This document shows, in pieces, positions 10,501-22,979 of a DNA stretch of 64,000 nucleotides. The number at the start of each line of letters is the position of its first letter. The first letter of the stretch is position 1. The translations under genes were made by a program, and so were the position numbers. Below the pieces are notes generated by a model, which searched no databases, was not told the origin of the DNA, and saw only the letters and a list, made by a program, of their open reading frames with translations. Origin of the DNA: Sanderia malayensis (lineage: Eukaryota > Cnidaria > Scyphozoa > Semaeostomeae > Pelagiidae); contig RQOL01000906.1 in assembly GCA_013076295.1 (NCBI GenBank), forward strand, positions 5,332,001 through 5,396,000. The letters are read 5' to 3'.

Positions 10501-12930
10501 CCGTTCCCCCTTTTAGAAAGAACCACTGCCAGCATGCTTGACATTCCATCGTGGCGTGCTTGACACGAAAAAGAGACAAATTGAGAACGAGGTTGTGACT
10601 TTGAATGGAAGTAAGGGAGTGACTCGAATGATCTATTTGACCCAGACATTGTTTAGTTTTCAGTTAGAAATATTTACATTTTAGAAACCATTGCAGATTA
10701 GAAGGTTAACTATTTGTAACTCTTTATATAACTTGCAGCTTCCAGTTCTAGTTATACTTCTCTTGTTCATGTTGCCGATATAGTTTGTATTTAGAATAAA
10801 ACGTGCTTGGATTTCGTATGTCTGCATTTATCAAGAAGTAGATCTGAGTAGTTGTGTATTGTGAATATTTTGGTGGAATGTGTTCTTACTTGATAAAGAT
10901 AAATGAAGTAAACTCCAAAAGAAATAATATTCATAAAAACAGCAAAATCATGATAAGTCGGGCCAGGAGTAACTCGAACCTCGGGTAACTAAGGCCCTTT
11001 TGCATCCCATAGAATACTTTGCAAGTGTTTTCTGGCGGTAAAAAAACTCAATATACCTGCGCAGTGCAGGGTGCACTGTGCAGGGTGCAATAATAATAAA
11101 AATGATCACGATCATAATGACGAGCATGATGACGTTGATAAGGTTTCCATGCTTCGTTGCTTTAGCTGTTGTTATGTTGTGATATATTCACATTTTGTTG
11201 CTATATTTGATGGATGATAACAAACACAGACGTTACAATAGCAGAATAGTCTTTCTGCATTTATATGAAATGCTTTAAAATTGTTCTCTCTTACTACCGG
11301 TGGTTTCAGATTGCGCAACGCTTCTGAAAAGGGTGGAATTTTGATTACGGTGCAAATGTCAATGTCGTGGCTCCACAGGATTTCGATTACTGCCACCACA
11401 GTTTCCTTGCTTACGATACGAAAACCTCAGTGATTTGCAACGACAGCGTGCTTTTTGCGACAAAATTGCTTGCTCGAAAAGCATTTATTTCTGTTCCTAT
11501 GCTCACCAAACTGCGTTTCATACTTCAAAACAGTGCCTTTGACTTCGCTACAATAATTACAGTGAAAATAATGCAAATTTGGCAGTTTTAAAGACATGGG
11601 TCGTATTTCCCTAGGTCGTATAGTCGCCCGTCCGAGAGTCCCCGAGTCGTGGGGTCAACCGATTAGAAATACCCGTGCTCTGTTTGCTTATTAAACTTTT
11701 ATTTTCTCTTTTAGCCCGGCAGAGTGGCAACCTTGGTAGAAAAAGAAGGAGTAAGTTTTTGAGTTTTTGTTTCAATTTCTGAAAGTTTTTTTTGATTGAA
11801 TTGTATGCATGATGAGCAAGGATTAGCACACACTCACACTTATCCTACCACACTCTTTTCGTTTTATAAGAATAGTTTTTGCTGAGCCTCAATATTCTTA
11901 ATTTTTTTCTATTTTGAGCCTCTGAATATTATTAAGTTATTCTTAGCGCGACAGAAAATACGGATATGGCAATACACTGCTATTATTATCATCAATGCCC
12001 AAAACGCATAACTATTACAAGTCCTTATTTCCTGTAGCACAGATTTTAATCGAAATTTGGATGAGTGTATTTAAAACCATTGCCCGTGAAAAGCACACCA
12101 AGTCAAAAATAAAAAACGCCTGCTAAAAATAATAGTTTAACAAGATCGTGAGCCTGACAATATTCTTAAAATTTTCTTAAATTTCACGAATTTTGAGCCT
12201 CATTATTGTATTCTTATAAAAATTCTTATATTTTGAGCCTCATAAGTGTATTCTTATAAAAAAAAGAGTGTATCTTAGCCATGGTTTGTCCCTGCAGCGT
12301 GTTATGAAATAGAGATTTTTGCGAAAAAGAAACTCAAAACCTGCAACATTTTGGCATGCCTTTTAACATTATCTTGATTTTCTTTATTTAACTATTTTCT
12401 TGATTTTCTTTATTTAACTTTTTCCTCAGAGTGACGTATGGGGAGTTTGCTACAAAGTACAGGGCACACAAAATATCAAAGCAGCACTTCGACATTTGAG
12501 GATACGAGAACAACATTATGAGGCAAGGTTCTTAGAATTTCACCCACAAAATGCGACACATGAAAGTCAAGCCATTATGTCTCTTGTCTTCTATGCATCA
12601 CCGGGAAATGACAATTATTTAGGGGCAGCGAGCTGTATGGAAATTGCAACAGATATTTTCTTTTCGTGCGGAGTGACTGGGCACAACATCGAGTATCTTC
12701 TTCGTGTCGCTGATTTCATGAGAGAAGAAGTTGTCCGCTGCTCGACAACAACAACAACAGACGAGCATCTGTTTTCGATTGAGAAATTTCTACGACTAAA
12801 ACTTGGTCTTTGCACGAAGAACATTATTTCATGGCTTGAACTGATGAAAAACACCAACTTCATCGATTCATTGACATCAATGAGTATAAATGCAAGAAAG
12901 AAAAGTTCCGAGAATTTTATTACTGTTTGA
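7505..12930 (+). CDS. CHAC: ChaC-type glutathione-specific gamma-glutamylcyclotransferase
   Basis: ChaC enzymes cleave glutathione in the cytosol to 5-oxoproline and Cys-Gly. Three phase-0 exons, 7505-7681, 11715-11750 and 12430-12930, give 237 residues. Exon 1 carries the nucleotide-independent binding signature FGYGSLIW (18-25) and the ERRFWQGS block. The 36-base microexon encodes the PGRVATLVE segment that every family member has at this point. Exon 3 starts SDVWGVCYK, carries the presumed catalytic glutamate Glu97 in the RIREQHYE segment, and continues through NYLG and EYL-type blocks to [13 protein letters not shown]-terminal tail of about 35 residues is longer than in human CHAC2. I cannot decide between CHAC1 and CHAC2 orthology. 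Intron 1 is 4 kb and filled with a foldback element; intron 2 holds a MITE. Confidence 0.88.
8270..8735. repeat. Diverged direct repeat in ChaC intron 1
   Basis: Two diverged copies of one segment in the same orientation, near 8280-8360 and 8640-8725. Both read roughly 'ttgaa-tt-tac-cattgaggtcgcaaaggaattt'. The function is unknown; it is probably an old repeat. Confidence 0.35.
9196..9330 (+). repeat. Third partial copy of the foldback arm end
   Basis: This segment matches the end of the right arm of the large foldback element (11530-11660) in the same orientation. It forms a local imperfect palindrome with 9379-9520, centred near 9355-9365. It contains the GGTCGTATAGTCG and AGAGTCCCCGAGTCGTGG motifs. 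Confidence 0.65.
9379..11672. mobile_element. Large foldback element in ChaC intron 1
   Basis: Two inverted arms of about 830 bases, 9379-10204 and 10841-11672, face each other around a 636-base unique centre. The arms are nearly identical: both encode the same 74- and 75-residue open frames in mirror image with about one difference each. The outer ends contain CCCGAGTCGTGGGG-type and GACTATACGACC motifs. The centre holds a 99-codon frame on the minus strand (10649-10350) with an Asp-rich stretch and no known family. The structure fits a foldback or giant MITE mobilised in trans. The high arm identity suggests recent formation or gene conversion. Confidence 0.75.
11851..12270. mobile_element. 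MITE in ChaC intron 2
   Basis: Inverted ends are CACTCTTTT...TTATAAGAAT and ATTCTTATAAAAAAAAGAGTG. Inside, a TTTTGAGCCTCA...ATTCTTA motif recurs at least four times. It is related by its ATAAGAA core to the element at 6263-6664. No protein is encoded. Confidence 0.55.
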
Positions 12931-13443
12931 ACTGGTGTGTTTATTGATGTGATCAATTGAGTTTGCGAGGCAAAAGACTGCTATCTATATATGCAACTTT
13001 TTCTTCATTGTTCTATTTTGAATTTGATAGTCACAATGCTCAGCATTTCTAGTATACGTTTTACCTTGATTTTTTTCGAATTTGCTCCTTATTTTTTTTA
13101 CAAAGATTTTCATTTCTAATAATGTGGAGAACTTTATTCTTAATGCGTCGACATTATCGCAATCGCATTATACGTCAAGTTCCTCAATATTATTGGGCGT
13201 GTTTGCAATGCAAGTAATAGTAGAAGAAAGGTGTATATAAGGTGTTATGTATTAAATAGGAGATCAGTATTTTTGAATATATATTATATTGAAATTTTAG
13301 TAATGTATTGCATCAGCTCACATTTTTACGAAACAAAATTTTGCATGCTGTGTACCTTCTTTTGACTGTTGATATCAATCATCAACGGAACCAAGTCAAT
13401 ACGATTTTCAGCACGTTTTGATTTTATGCATGATACCATTAGA
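12931..13443. other. ChaC to kanadaptin spacer
   Basis: Short AT-rich spacer holding the ChaC 3' UTR and the kanadaptin promoter. In-frame codons reach back to an ATG at 13369, but the ATG at 13444 (MEQDGQ) begins the acidic, low-complexity N-terminus typical of kanadaptin and is preferred. Confidence 0.4.
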
Positions 13444-16400
13444 ATGGAACAAGACGGTCAAAATTCAGGAGATAAAAAGGATGAGCCATCAAAAGACAAT
13501 CCAAATTATGATAAAATAAATAATGACACTGTTGCATCCCACCAATTTGCACAGACGACTTCGAGCAATGGAAAAAGCAAAGATGGATGTGATGGGCCTA
13601 AGCAAAAACAGTCTGAAGAAAGCGAAGCTAAGGATTCAAGTAATGATGGTTTTGCGAAGCCGAAAGCTACATTTATCTCTCCAAGTTTCAGGGTTCCAAA
13701 GCGTGCTACTGCAAACAAGGTGAAAAACGTTATTTCAGAGCAAGAAAAGTCAACATCAAATGAGACCTCACAAGATTCAACTGCTCCTCCTCACCAGGAT
13801 CAGGAAGACAGTGTTGTTTCAGAAGAGAAGAAATCGTCTCAAAATGTAACAAAACGAAACCAAATAGACACTAAAACTGAAAGGCATCCTTGCCCTTACA
13901 AAGCCCCATCATGGAGTACCATTTGTACAGAAGATTACTACTTTGATGTTTTGAAAGGTGGGGTGATGAAAAGCCCAGTTGATCTGACAGAAAAAGATCA
14001 TTATGTTTTTGGACGCTTAGAGGATTGTGATGTGATGTTAGAGCATCCTTCAATATCCAGGTACCATGCTGTCGTGGTTTACAAGGGTATATCAAGTGAT
14101 GAAAGTTCTGAACAAGGCAGTTCCGGGTTTTACTTGATGGACCTTGGCAGCACACATGGAACATTTCTTAATAAAATGTCTTTGAATCCCAAAGTTTATT
14201 ATAGATTAAAAGTTGGCTACGGTGTACGATTTGGAGGAAGCACACGTTTGTATATTCTACAGGTGAGAAATTTGTTTTTAGCTTACTGCAAAGTATGTTA
14301 CTTGCCAACTTCTGATGCGAAAAAATTAACAAAAAATAAACGGAACAAAATATAGATGTTATTTTTATCCAACGTTTTTAAAAGATACCTATGATGTACA
14401 AAGTAAGTTTTGTTGGAGATTCCTATGTAAGGTATAATGATGCAACTTACACAAGAGGACGAGAGTAGATTATTGCTATAATCTATGAATCTTTGAGTGG
14501 GATATTAGGACAAATGAGTGATAACTGACTCAGTAATTGTAAAGCAATGTATTGTATCTTACCTTTGAAACTCTACTAAAGCAATGAAGTAGTTGTTCAC
14601 AGTTGTACAAATACAAGCTGATCTGGATAAGACCAAATGAGTGGACTTTTTGTAAGCATCGCATAACATCACTGGTCGTATTTTCAACTGTTGCAGGGAC
14701 CTCAAACAGACCAAGATGAAGAAATAGAGAAATCAACTTTTGAGATTAAAGAACAATCAAAGAAAAGTAGAGAAGAGAAAGTAGAATTTGAAGATGAAGA
14801 TTCAACTGAGAAAGACGAGGGAGTCTCATGGGGATTTGGTTAGTTATGAATTATTAATCTTCTACATGGCTTGTTTCTTCATTACCCTTGTCTTGTTATT
14901 TCCAATATAGGGGCAAGAGTTCACTTAGCCCCTGTATTACTTTTGGGTCATTTTTTTGCGCCTCGTTCAGGTTTTCTGACAAATTCTAACAAATCTCTTT
15001 GCCTTGGAAAATATACAAATATATGCATAGGTTAAATGGAACTAACAATAATAGAATATTTATGAAATCTTTTATTTCAGGTGAAGATGCCGCAGAAGAA
15101 GAAATAGACCTTGAGAAAATGTTGGCTAGTCGGAAGCCATTGGAACTAAAAGATCCCAAAAAGACATTGAGAGGATTTTTTGAAAGAGAAGGTAGTACAG
15201 TTTGTTTTCTTTTTGATTATGTGATTATTTGCATGGGAATTGAAACAGGACCATTGTCATATCTATGATAAGTGCTGTTCAGTTTGATGTATTTTTGATG
15301 CATTTCGTAACAGGGCTAGACCTGGAGTATGATACAGATGAAAAAGGTGCAGGACATAACAAGGTTTATGTTGCACGAGTGAAGTGAGTTTTGTTTTTGT
15401 TGTAACTACTGTAGCGCACTTTTTTCTTTTGAGACGACTCACCCTCATATCCTGTGGTCAGTCGCTCTCATATCAACTTGCTTTTTTTACCAAGTCTCTT
15501 CATTTTCGTTGACATCGACCAAACAAAGAGAATTCTCGATATTGTGAACACTATTAAGCAGGGCTTATCATGCATGAACTCCCCCCAAGAGATATAGGAA
15601 TACCGTATTTACTCGAGTCAGCGCCGCCCCCGAATGAGCGCCGCAGTTACCTTTTTGTAAATGCGGCGCTACCTCGGGAATTTATTTTCTTGTATCAAAA
15701 CACACTTAAGTATTTCAAACTTGTATATTTTACTACTGAAAGGTTGTTTAAAACTGACTTGTTTTATTAACAAATGAGAGTTTTTAAAAAGCGCCGCCCC
15801 CGTAAGAGCGCTGCCCCCGAAAAAGTGCCGCATCAAAAGTACTGGAAATTAAATTAGCGCCGCGGCGCTTACTCGAGTATGCATTTTACTCTGCAAAATT
15901 GGCACTTTATGCTGCTCACTCAGCAAATCTGTTAGTGGTCTTAATGTATATATGTTTTTATTTGATTTAATTAAATCTCTTGCACTCGGCAACTAGGCAC
16001 CATACACCCCCAAGCAATGTTTTTAACACTGCCCTGTATGAACAGGAGTATTTTTAAGTCCGACGTTTCAAGAGATACTTCTTTGGTTTTTGGCATGATG
16101 AGAGATTCATCTATGAAAGATTTACAAACAACGTTATTGCTGCAATTTATTCTGAGATTAACAAACTCGATCAAATGTGCTCTGGTTCACCCTAATGTTT
16201 GTAAAATCAGAATATCATTGAAATGATCTTTCTGATCTTCCACATCGAAATATTTCCGAAGGTTGCCAATCGAAAACGCTGCTGGTGAAGAAATCGTTGC
16301 CGAAGGCTCAGCCTCGAAGAAGAAAGAAGCCGTGGCTGCGTGTGCATACGAGGCTTGCAGAATCATTGATGCACATGACTTGCTTAGAAATGCAATGCAC

Positions 16401-19400
16401 GGTACGTTCATAGCCCTTAAGTTTCTTAATCCAAATGCTTGGTTTTATAATAAACGCAAGCTTCTTCTTAAGTTCTTAAATCGATTACTAGGTTTCTCTA
16501 CTCTATTCGTTATTGAAATATTCCTTGCTTTCTTGATTTTTGATTATCAATATAATTATTAGTATGTATTTTTTTGTTTTAGAAAGTGAAAGATCAAAGC
16601 GGGCCAAGATGTTAGCTGAGAATGACTATTACGACAGTGATGAAGACTCATTCCTTGATAGAACTGGTTCAGGTGAATTTCTCATTATAAGATCAACTGT
16701 TTCTTCTTGCCTTACTTCACAGTTTCTTACTTTTTCATGTGACTCAAGTTGAGTTGGATTTGAGTTTTGATAAGACAAACACCTGTGCTGGTTGTGGAAT
16801 TTGTTCGAGTCAATGAGGGTTCGAGTTATCTAAAGTTAAGCACGTTACATGCATACAATATTGAACTTCTGTATATACTCGACATTTTAGAATTGCGGAA
16901 TACAGTTGAACCTCCATTAGTCGAATTCCTCGATTGAAGTTGAATTCCTCGATGTGTCGAACATCTTTCTGTCTATTTAATTTTAACTTTCCTTATGTGT
17001 GCCATGTTTTTACCTTGGATAAATGGAACTCCCTTTAACTCTAAAAAATTCTTCATTCTCCATGGGTTTGGCTTATCGATGCTCAAATCTCTTATACAGA
17101 TAATTTTGCTGCTTTTCTATGTATTATTATTACTCGCTTTGTTCATTGTCATTTGATTTATCGTATTCCTATAATCGGATCCGTTCTAACTGATCAAATT
17201 GTCTCACGCCAGTCGAAAGCAAACGCAAGAAGAGATTAAAAAGAGCGGGAAAAGGAGAAGAAGAGAAGGTTGAAACATATGACAGTCTGGTATGGAAATA
17301 CAATTTGATACTAATTTCAGAAAATGTAATTATTTATTGCAAAGAGTAAGACGAGAGGCCTGATCATTGTTTTTATTTTAATTTATTTGAACAGCTTGAT
17401 TGAAATAGCTATGAGCAATGATTAAACTTGTTGTCTTACTTTTTTGTAATAAAATATTTCGAATGAATTGAATTATTGTTATTACTAGATGTAAACGCAT
17501 TTAACGAAACTTAACTTACCTTTGGTATTGTATATTGTTTTTCTATAAAAGCAACAATTATATTTTTACTTTTGTATTGCAGGTTGAGTTATTGGATACT
17601 GCGATGAAGGAGATTAACACTCTTCAAAAGACACTTGAAAAGGATGAGCAAGGTATTAATGAAGTCTATTTTGTTAAGTCTATGCAGATAGAGCTATGGC
17701 AACTCAACTGCAGTTTAACTCGAATTCTCCCTTAAAGATCTTTTTGCCTTCCCGGAAGCTGGCTTGTTTCATGTGTCCCTAAATAGCTTGAAGCCTCGAT
17801 GGTTCGAAGAATGAGTTTCCATCACTCGCCTTACCCGAGTTCAACTCACATCCAATGAGGTACCTATATACCTCATTGAATGTGCATATACCTCATTGGT
17901 TTTCTATATACTTCATTGCTCACACTGCAAGGTTCAGTTGTAATTTGATTCATCAGTTTGTGCCCCTGTGATATATTTTACTCAAATTTGTATCAGTAAA
18001 CTTCTACCTAAAAACTGGGGGTTGCTCTGGCAGAGAATTGCGACTCCAAGGAGGAGTATTCAAAATAAGGTCATCCCATCCACCGTTGAATCATCTCTAA
18101 GGGTATTTTTCTCTGGATAATTTTGAACTTATTGCAAATGTAAATAGTGCAAGTTTTTATGTAGAAGCTTACTTATCCAAATTTGAGTAAAAGATATCAT
18201 AAACAGAAATTGGTTGGGGCTGGTAATGAAAACTTCCACTCGTGTCAGAAGTCTAATCTGCAATAGCGTTTATATCTTCTATTAAATGGAAAACTTTTGC
18301 GAAGTTGCCAACTCTCGCCAACAACTGATTGACCAGAAGGATGTGTCAGCTAGTAACCCTTATCATTGATCAGCAATAATCTTAGAATTATGCACGCACA
18401 TTTGCTTGATACCAAGATTTGTATTTTTGATCTGATTTTAGCCAACAAGCTTGAACCGCAAGAAGAAATTGATGAGCTTGACCGGTATATGAACACTGTT
18501 ACGTCACGGCTTGACAAAAAGACCATAGTTGCTATTAAACTTAGGCTCACAGTTCTTCACAAGGTAAAAATAATAGATTTTTCAATTATTAGATTTTTCC
18601 ATTAATTCCAATTCACTCTTTGCATACTTCAATAGGGAACAAAAGTCCTGGGACAACCAGGATTTTAGCAAGTTTTACACGCATACTGCATCCCCCCAAA
18701 ACAATGTTGTCTGTAGAAGCGGTTATTTTCAGTATCGCCGAAATTCTTTGGGCCCGGCGATAAGAAAGGACTGGTGCACAAGACAACATTGTTTGGGGGG
18801 AGTGGGGAACAAAGTGTGCAGAAGCACAGCATTAAATGAAGTTTTTAGGTGTCCCAGGGACTTTTGTCCCCTATTTTTGGTGTTTGTTTTTCTGTCAATG
18901 CAAAACGATATATTGCTTCCCCTTTTTGTTTGACTCATTAAGGTGCAACCAATTCAATCTAGCTCACATTGCATATCTTTAGTGCAAAATGCATTATACG
19001 TCGCAGTTGCTTTTTAGCAAGTTTTGTATATCATTGATAATTCAGCCTGTGCTTAAGGATACGAGTGTGCACCAGTGTCCTTGCCTGTGCATGTTTCATG
19101 ATGCTTAACGCTTATGCATATTTTTGCTTTAGGAGAGAAGAAGACTTGAGAAGCTCATTGAAATTGTCAAACCGATTTCACTGCCTCCATTGAAGCCTCA
19201 GAATGCAGAACAGAAGTAAGTTTTACACGTGGTATGTCCCAATAGCTTTAACACCATTGACTGTACTGTTTACGTCACCATTGTCCATTGTTTGTCGATT
19301 GGTTGTATTACCCGAACGTAGGAAGATGTGATCGTTGTGAATATCTTTTTAGTAGTGGCTCGAAAGATGCATTGAAAGAAGTGAAAATGGGTGAGGCTTT

Positions 19401-20944
19401 CTTCTGCATTGTATTTGTGTTTTTGTTTGACTTTTTTCGCGGATATTTACTTTTTTCGGGAGTCCTAAGTAACAAGATTTTTTTGTAAGAGAACGTGGCT
19501 GCTTTTTCTGTCTTGTCAAGTGAGTGACCATGATAATGGATGTGATCACATCAACAAGTTAATCGCAAGACAGGGCTCCACTGTACACCGTTCTAGTTTG
19601 TCTCATGAAAGTGTTTAAAGGCATGCTCGTTATATCATAGAATAGAGAATTACTAAGTATAGTGTTGTTAAAAGGAGTCAAAACGAAGTTAAGCAAGCTA
19701 AATAGGTGCTGCGTAATATGCTACATCAGGAGAACACAATAATAATACCTTGATTTCGTTATTCGGTGTACCATTGAAAATATCTTTACTTATAACAAGT
19801 TTTTTTTGACGACATTCACACGCGCCTGCGCTTTCTGTGCGACCACATTTTGTTGCTGCATGGTTTGCCATTATACATATATACATGGAAACGAGGCTAC
19901 TAAGTACATGGACATGAGTTTAAGGCAGACTCGATCTGAAAATCCAGGACCATGAACTTCAAAAGATACCGACACCAGTAAGCTTCTGTATTCTCTCTAT
20001 TCTGTGGCTAAGCATTTAGAATTAAATTGTACTTTCTTGTAGACAAAGAAAGCAAGCAGCGCCATAACGACTCTGATATTCAGCAAACAACTTCAGACAA
20101 AGCTGATGTACAAGCTGCAAAGTCACACAGTAAAGATCAAGGGAAAGACAACGATCCACCACCAACTAGTATTACAAATAGTAGTAACAATACACAGAAA
20201 AGACCATATAACGTTATGTCAGTTGCAAGTTTTGTTGCAAGGACAGTTGAAGAAGACGAAGGAGAACATGATCCAGAAACAGCAAATGATGCAAAGCGAC
20301 CTAAAAAGGTTGGCAGTGTTTTTATCGCTTAAATGTATACAAATGATGTGAAGGCGTACATGTAAATGTATACATTGTGCTTTTGCATGTGATCACTGGG
20401 AGTATATTATTTATTGCACGTGTTGCATTTGGGTGAACTGCGTTTTATTATTTTTAACTAAGACGATGCAACCTAATGTAATTCCAATATTTGGCTGTAG
20501 AGGTGTGTTTGGTATGATTTGCTGTCTTTTAATTGAGTTTCTTTCGAGATTGAATCGTATACAGTAGTATATTCTGCTACTTGCATTACAGATAAAGAAG
20601 AAAAAGATTTATGGTGCTCCCACTGCCCCAACGTCATCCGATTCGAAGTTCGCAGATTGGGTGCCGCCACAGGGTAAGTGTCTCATAACTAAATCATCAT
20701 TATGGTCCAGATGCACCAATGTACATAATGCATGCTCCCTACGCAAGTACAGTTGAATGTTGACACGATAATATGTCTCACATGTCACTAGTTTTCTAAT
20801 GTAGAACAACAATGGCAAACAGTAGAATCTTGATGTTTTGCTTTTCTTCTATCGCGAACTCGAAAGTTGAAAATGTTGGCCTTTTTATTTGCAGGACAAG
20901 CTGGAGATGGCAAAACGCATCTGAATGAAAAATTTGGATACTGA
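13444..20944 (+). CDS. SLC4A1AP: Kanadaptin (SLC4A1 adaptor protein)
   Basis: Kanadaptin is a mostly nuclear FHA-domain protein first found as a kidney anion exchanger binding partner. Fourteen exons give 719 residues with every phase consistent: 13444-14262, 14697-14838, 15081-15191, 15314-15383, 16262-16401, 16583-16672, 17213-17289, 17583-17652, 18442-18563, 19133-19215, 19353-19390, 20043-20308, 20592-20673, 20895-20944. The Ser/Lys-rich N-terminus is followed by an FHA domain (about 185-270; FGRLEDCDVM, HPSISRYHAV, DLGSTHGTF). Then come the KDPKKTLRGFFEREG block, a double-stranded-RNA-binding-like segment (SKKKEAVAACAYEACRIID), DYYDSDEDSFLDRTG, and coiled-coil sequence ending in LIEIVKP. 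The C-terminus WVPPQGQAGDGKTHLNEKFGY is diagnostic. The 38-base exon 11 is required to restore the frame. The exon 12 donor is weak (GTTGGC). Confidence 0.93.
15601..15883. mobile_element. MITE family C in kanadaptin intron 4
   Basis: The left end is TACCGTATTTACTCGAG followed by AGCGCCGCCCCCG motifs. The right end is GCGCCGCGGCGCTTACTCGAGTA. It shares the terminal grammar of families A and B but uses GCGCCGC instead of ACGCCCC or AGCCCCC. A half copy is at 55010-55052. Confidence 0.65.
16905..16985. repeat. pogo/Tigger-like repeat end in kanadaptin intron 6
   Basis: The sequence ACAGTTGAACCTCCATTAG followed by repeated TCGAATTCCTCGAT motifs resembles the ends of Tc1/pogo-type elements (CAGTTGAACCTCGATTAGTCG). 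Only one end is evident. Confidence 0.4.
18634..18871. mobile_element. MITE with GGGACAAAAGTCC-type ends
   Basis: A 238-base element in kanadaptin intron 9. Its outer ends are GGAACAAAAGTCCTGGGACA and its complement TGTCCCAGGGACTTTTGTCC. An inner inverted pair reads CCCCCCAAAACAATGTTGTCT and ACAACATTGTTTGGGGGG. A second copy of the family is at 32187-32438, and a partial one is near 28119-28260. Confidence 0.7.
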
Positions 20945-22979
20945 AGTCAATTTGCCAATGTTATGTTGTAAAGATGCTCGTCCGCACTTTACGGCTCAGG
21001 AATTGCCCCATCAACAGTCAACAAAGATGGTTGCGAAGGAGAATTTGTTGAATTGAATGGGTTTTGAATTGTCCCCACCCAATCCTCTCATGCCGTGCAC
21101 CACGGATAAGATGAATTTTCATATTGAAATACCGTAAATCCTCGAATAAGCCCCCACCTTCGAACAAGCCCTCCCCTCGAATAAGCCCCCATCCTGATAA
21201 TCATTTGCAAGGATATTGAGCCCAAGTATCGAGACATTGAAGTTGTTTAGTGAATGTATTGCACGTAGCAGCAAGTTTAAACCAATAACTTCATTGATTG
21301 GCTGCATCGTATAGCTTTTATTTTGTTTAATATTGGACAATAATCGGGCTAAAATTTGGTTTTTGCAAATAAGCCCCCGGGGGCTTATTCGAGGATTTAC
21401 GGTATACGTACTTTTATAATTTGTTTTGCCAATTAACTTTAACGTGCGACTTTCAATGAAGATGGCAGAGGAATTTCAGGAAGGTAGAGTTTAAAAAATC
21501 AGCCAGCTACTCAAGCATCTTATTTTTTGTCTTTGATGTAGCTGTAACCTTTTGCATGCCACTTGGATTTTTGAGAGATTAAAACATCTGTACGAATTTA
21601 GCAGAACATTTCTTCTGGAAAATGTATATATTGCTGATCAAAGTTTTCGTGGATCCAGGTGTCTTGTCGTTGATCAGTTTTGAGATAAACCTATTTTACA
21701 CATGACACGGCTATTTCTGGCACCGATGAAGTTAACCATGTAGTGTTATCAGGGATTCAGCTGTCTGCAATAAGGTTTAAAATAAATTGCAAGAAGATTG
21801 TGATGCAGTGCGTGCAGTTGCTCATAAACATATAACCAATCGTCGTTGGTCATCAACCATGCTGCTTGAAAAAAACTTCGCTGCTCAACTTGAATGTATT
21901 GATTGGTTACTGTATGTCTGTTTTGAGACAGTTTTTTGTCTCAAATTCCTGATGAAATCAAATGCCTCAACTTATTGGTTACACGGCGCTAAGAAAAGCT
22001 GATAGCAACTCTCTAGAATGATCAAAACAAAATTTGATCTTTTTCAAGGGTTGGACATCTAAATGTTAATCCTTAAGATGACGTGTCTTTAAATCTTTGT
22101 AATAATAATAATAAAAATAATAAGGTTGCCCAAAACAGAAGAACACTTGTGCAATTGTTGATCACGTAGATTTATTGCGAAATTGAAAAGATTGAAAATC
22201 CTATATTGGCTCAAAAATGTCTGCTGTCAGACTTTTTCTTTCGACAATTCAAACCTGACGTCAAGGATATTCAAATATCCCAGCATTTGACCCATTCCAC
22301 ATAATACTTGTCTTTTGTTGTGCAACAATTGTCTCGTTTTTTTCCTCGTTGCCCCATAAAATGGGTGAATGATCTCATATATTTGGATATCCCCCTTTCC
22401 GTACAACACAGGATGCATTCCCAAAGGGAAATAAACCAAAATAGTCTTTCATTCAACCACCATTTGTGTAGGTGCCAAAAGACATCGTGCTTCAATTGTC
22501 AACCTATAAAAAGAAATGCGTGAATTCCCCTCTTCTTAGCTTGATTCTGAGCTGATATTAGAAGAAGGAGATACCACTATTGTTTCCGCATCATGAATGG
22601 CATCACCATAAGTGGCATGATCAAATGAAAGTCAAGTGGAACCACACACTCAGATGAGATTGAAGTCCAATAACAGCGTCTTTTAATTTATGCATTTGCC
22701 GGTACTGAAAATCCTGGAAAAATTATAGACAAAAGGATGATAACCCTGGAGATACAAAGCGAGTTTCTGATTGGTTTATCAAGCAGAATTAAGTTTTTGA
22801 TTGGCTTAATTGAACAATAGGGTTCACTTCATGGCAGCATTCTGAACTCAGCAAAATTGAAATTTTCAACCACCACATTATTTTATCAAGCAGGTGCTCA
22901 CACCACATTGCTCAAGGTCAAATCGTTGCTGTTTTGTAGGCGTTTTTTGGTTACTTCGCTTTTTCTTGGTACTGATAAA
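20945..22979. other. Kanadaptin to DEGS1 spacer
   Basis: About 2 kb of AT-rich spacer with the kanadaptin 3' UTR, a family B MITE (21130-21404) and the DEGS1 promoter. The open frames here (longest 74 codons, 22271-22495) look random. Confidence 0.4.
21130..21404. mobile_element. MITE family B, copy 1
   Basis: A 275-base element with ends TACCGTAAATCCTCGAATAA and TTATTCGAGGATTTACGGTA, and a tandem CTCGAATAAGCCCCC motif on the left. A copy of the same length, 275 bases, is at 48877-49151. A strongly diverged one is at 38510-38780. Confidence 0.8.

Noticed and set aside
9463..11591. Matching 74- and 75-codon frames in both foldback arms
   Set aside because: They are the same sequence in inverted copies, so their similarity comes from duplication. 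It is not evidence of a protein under selection.
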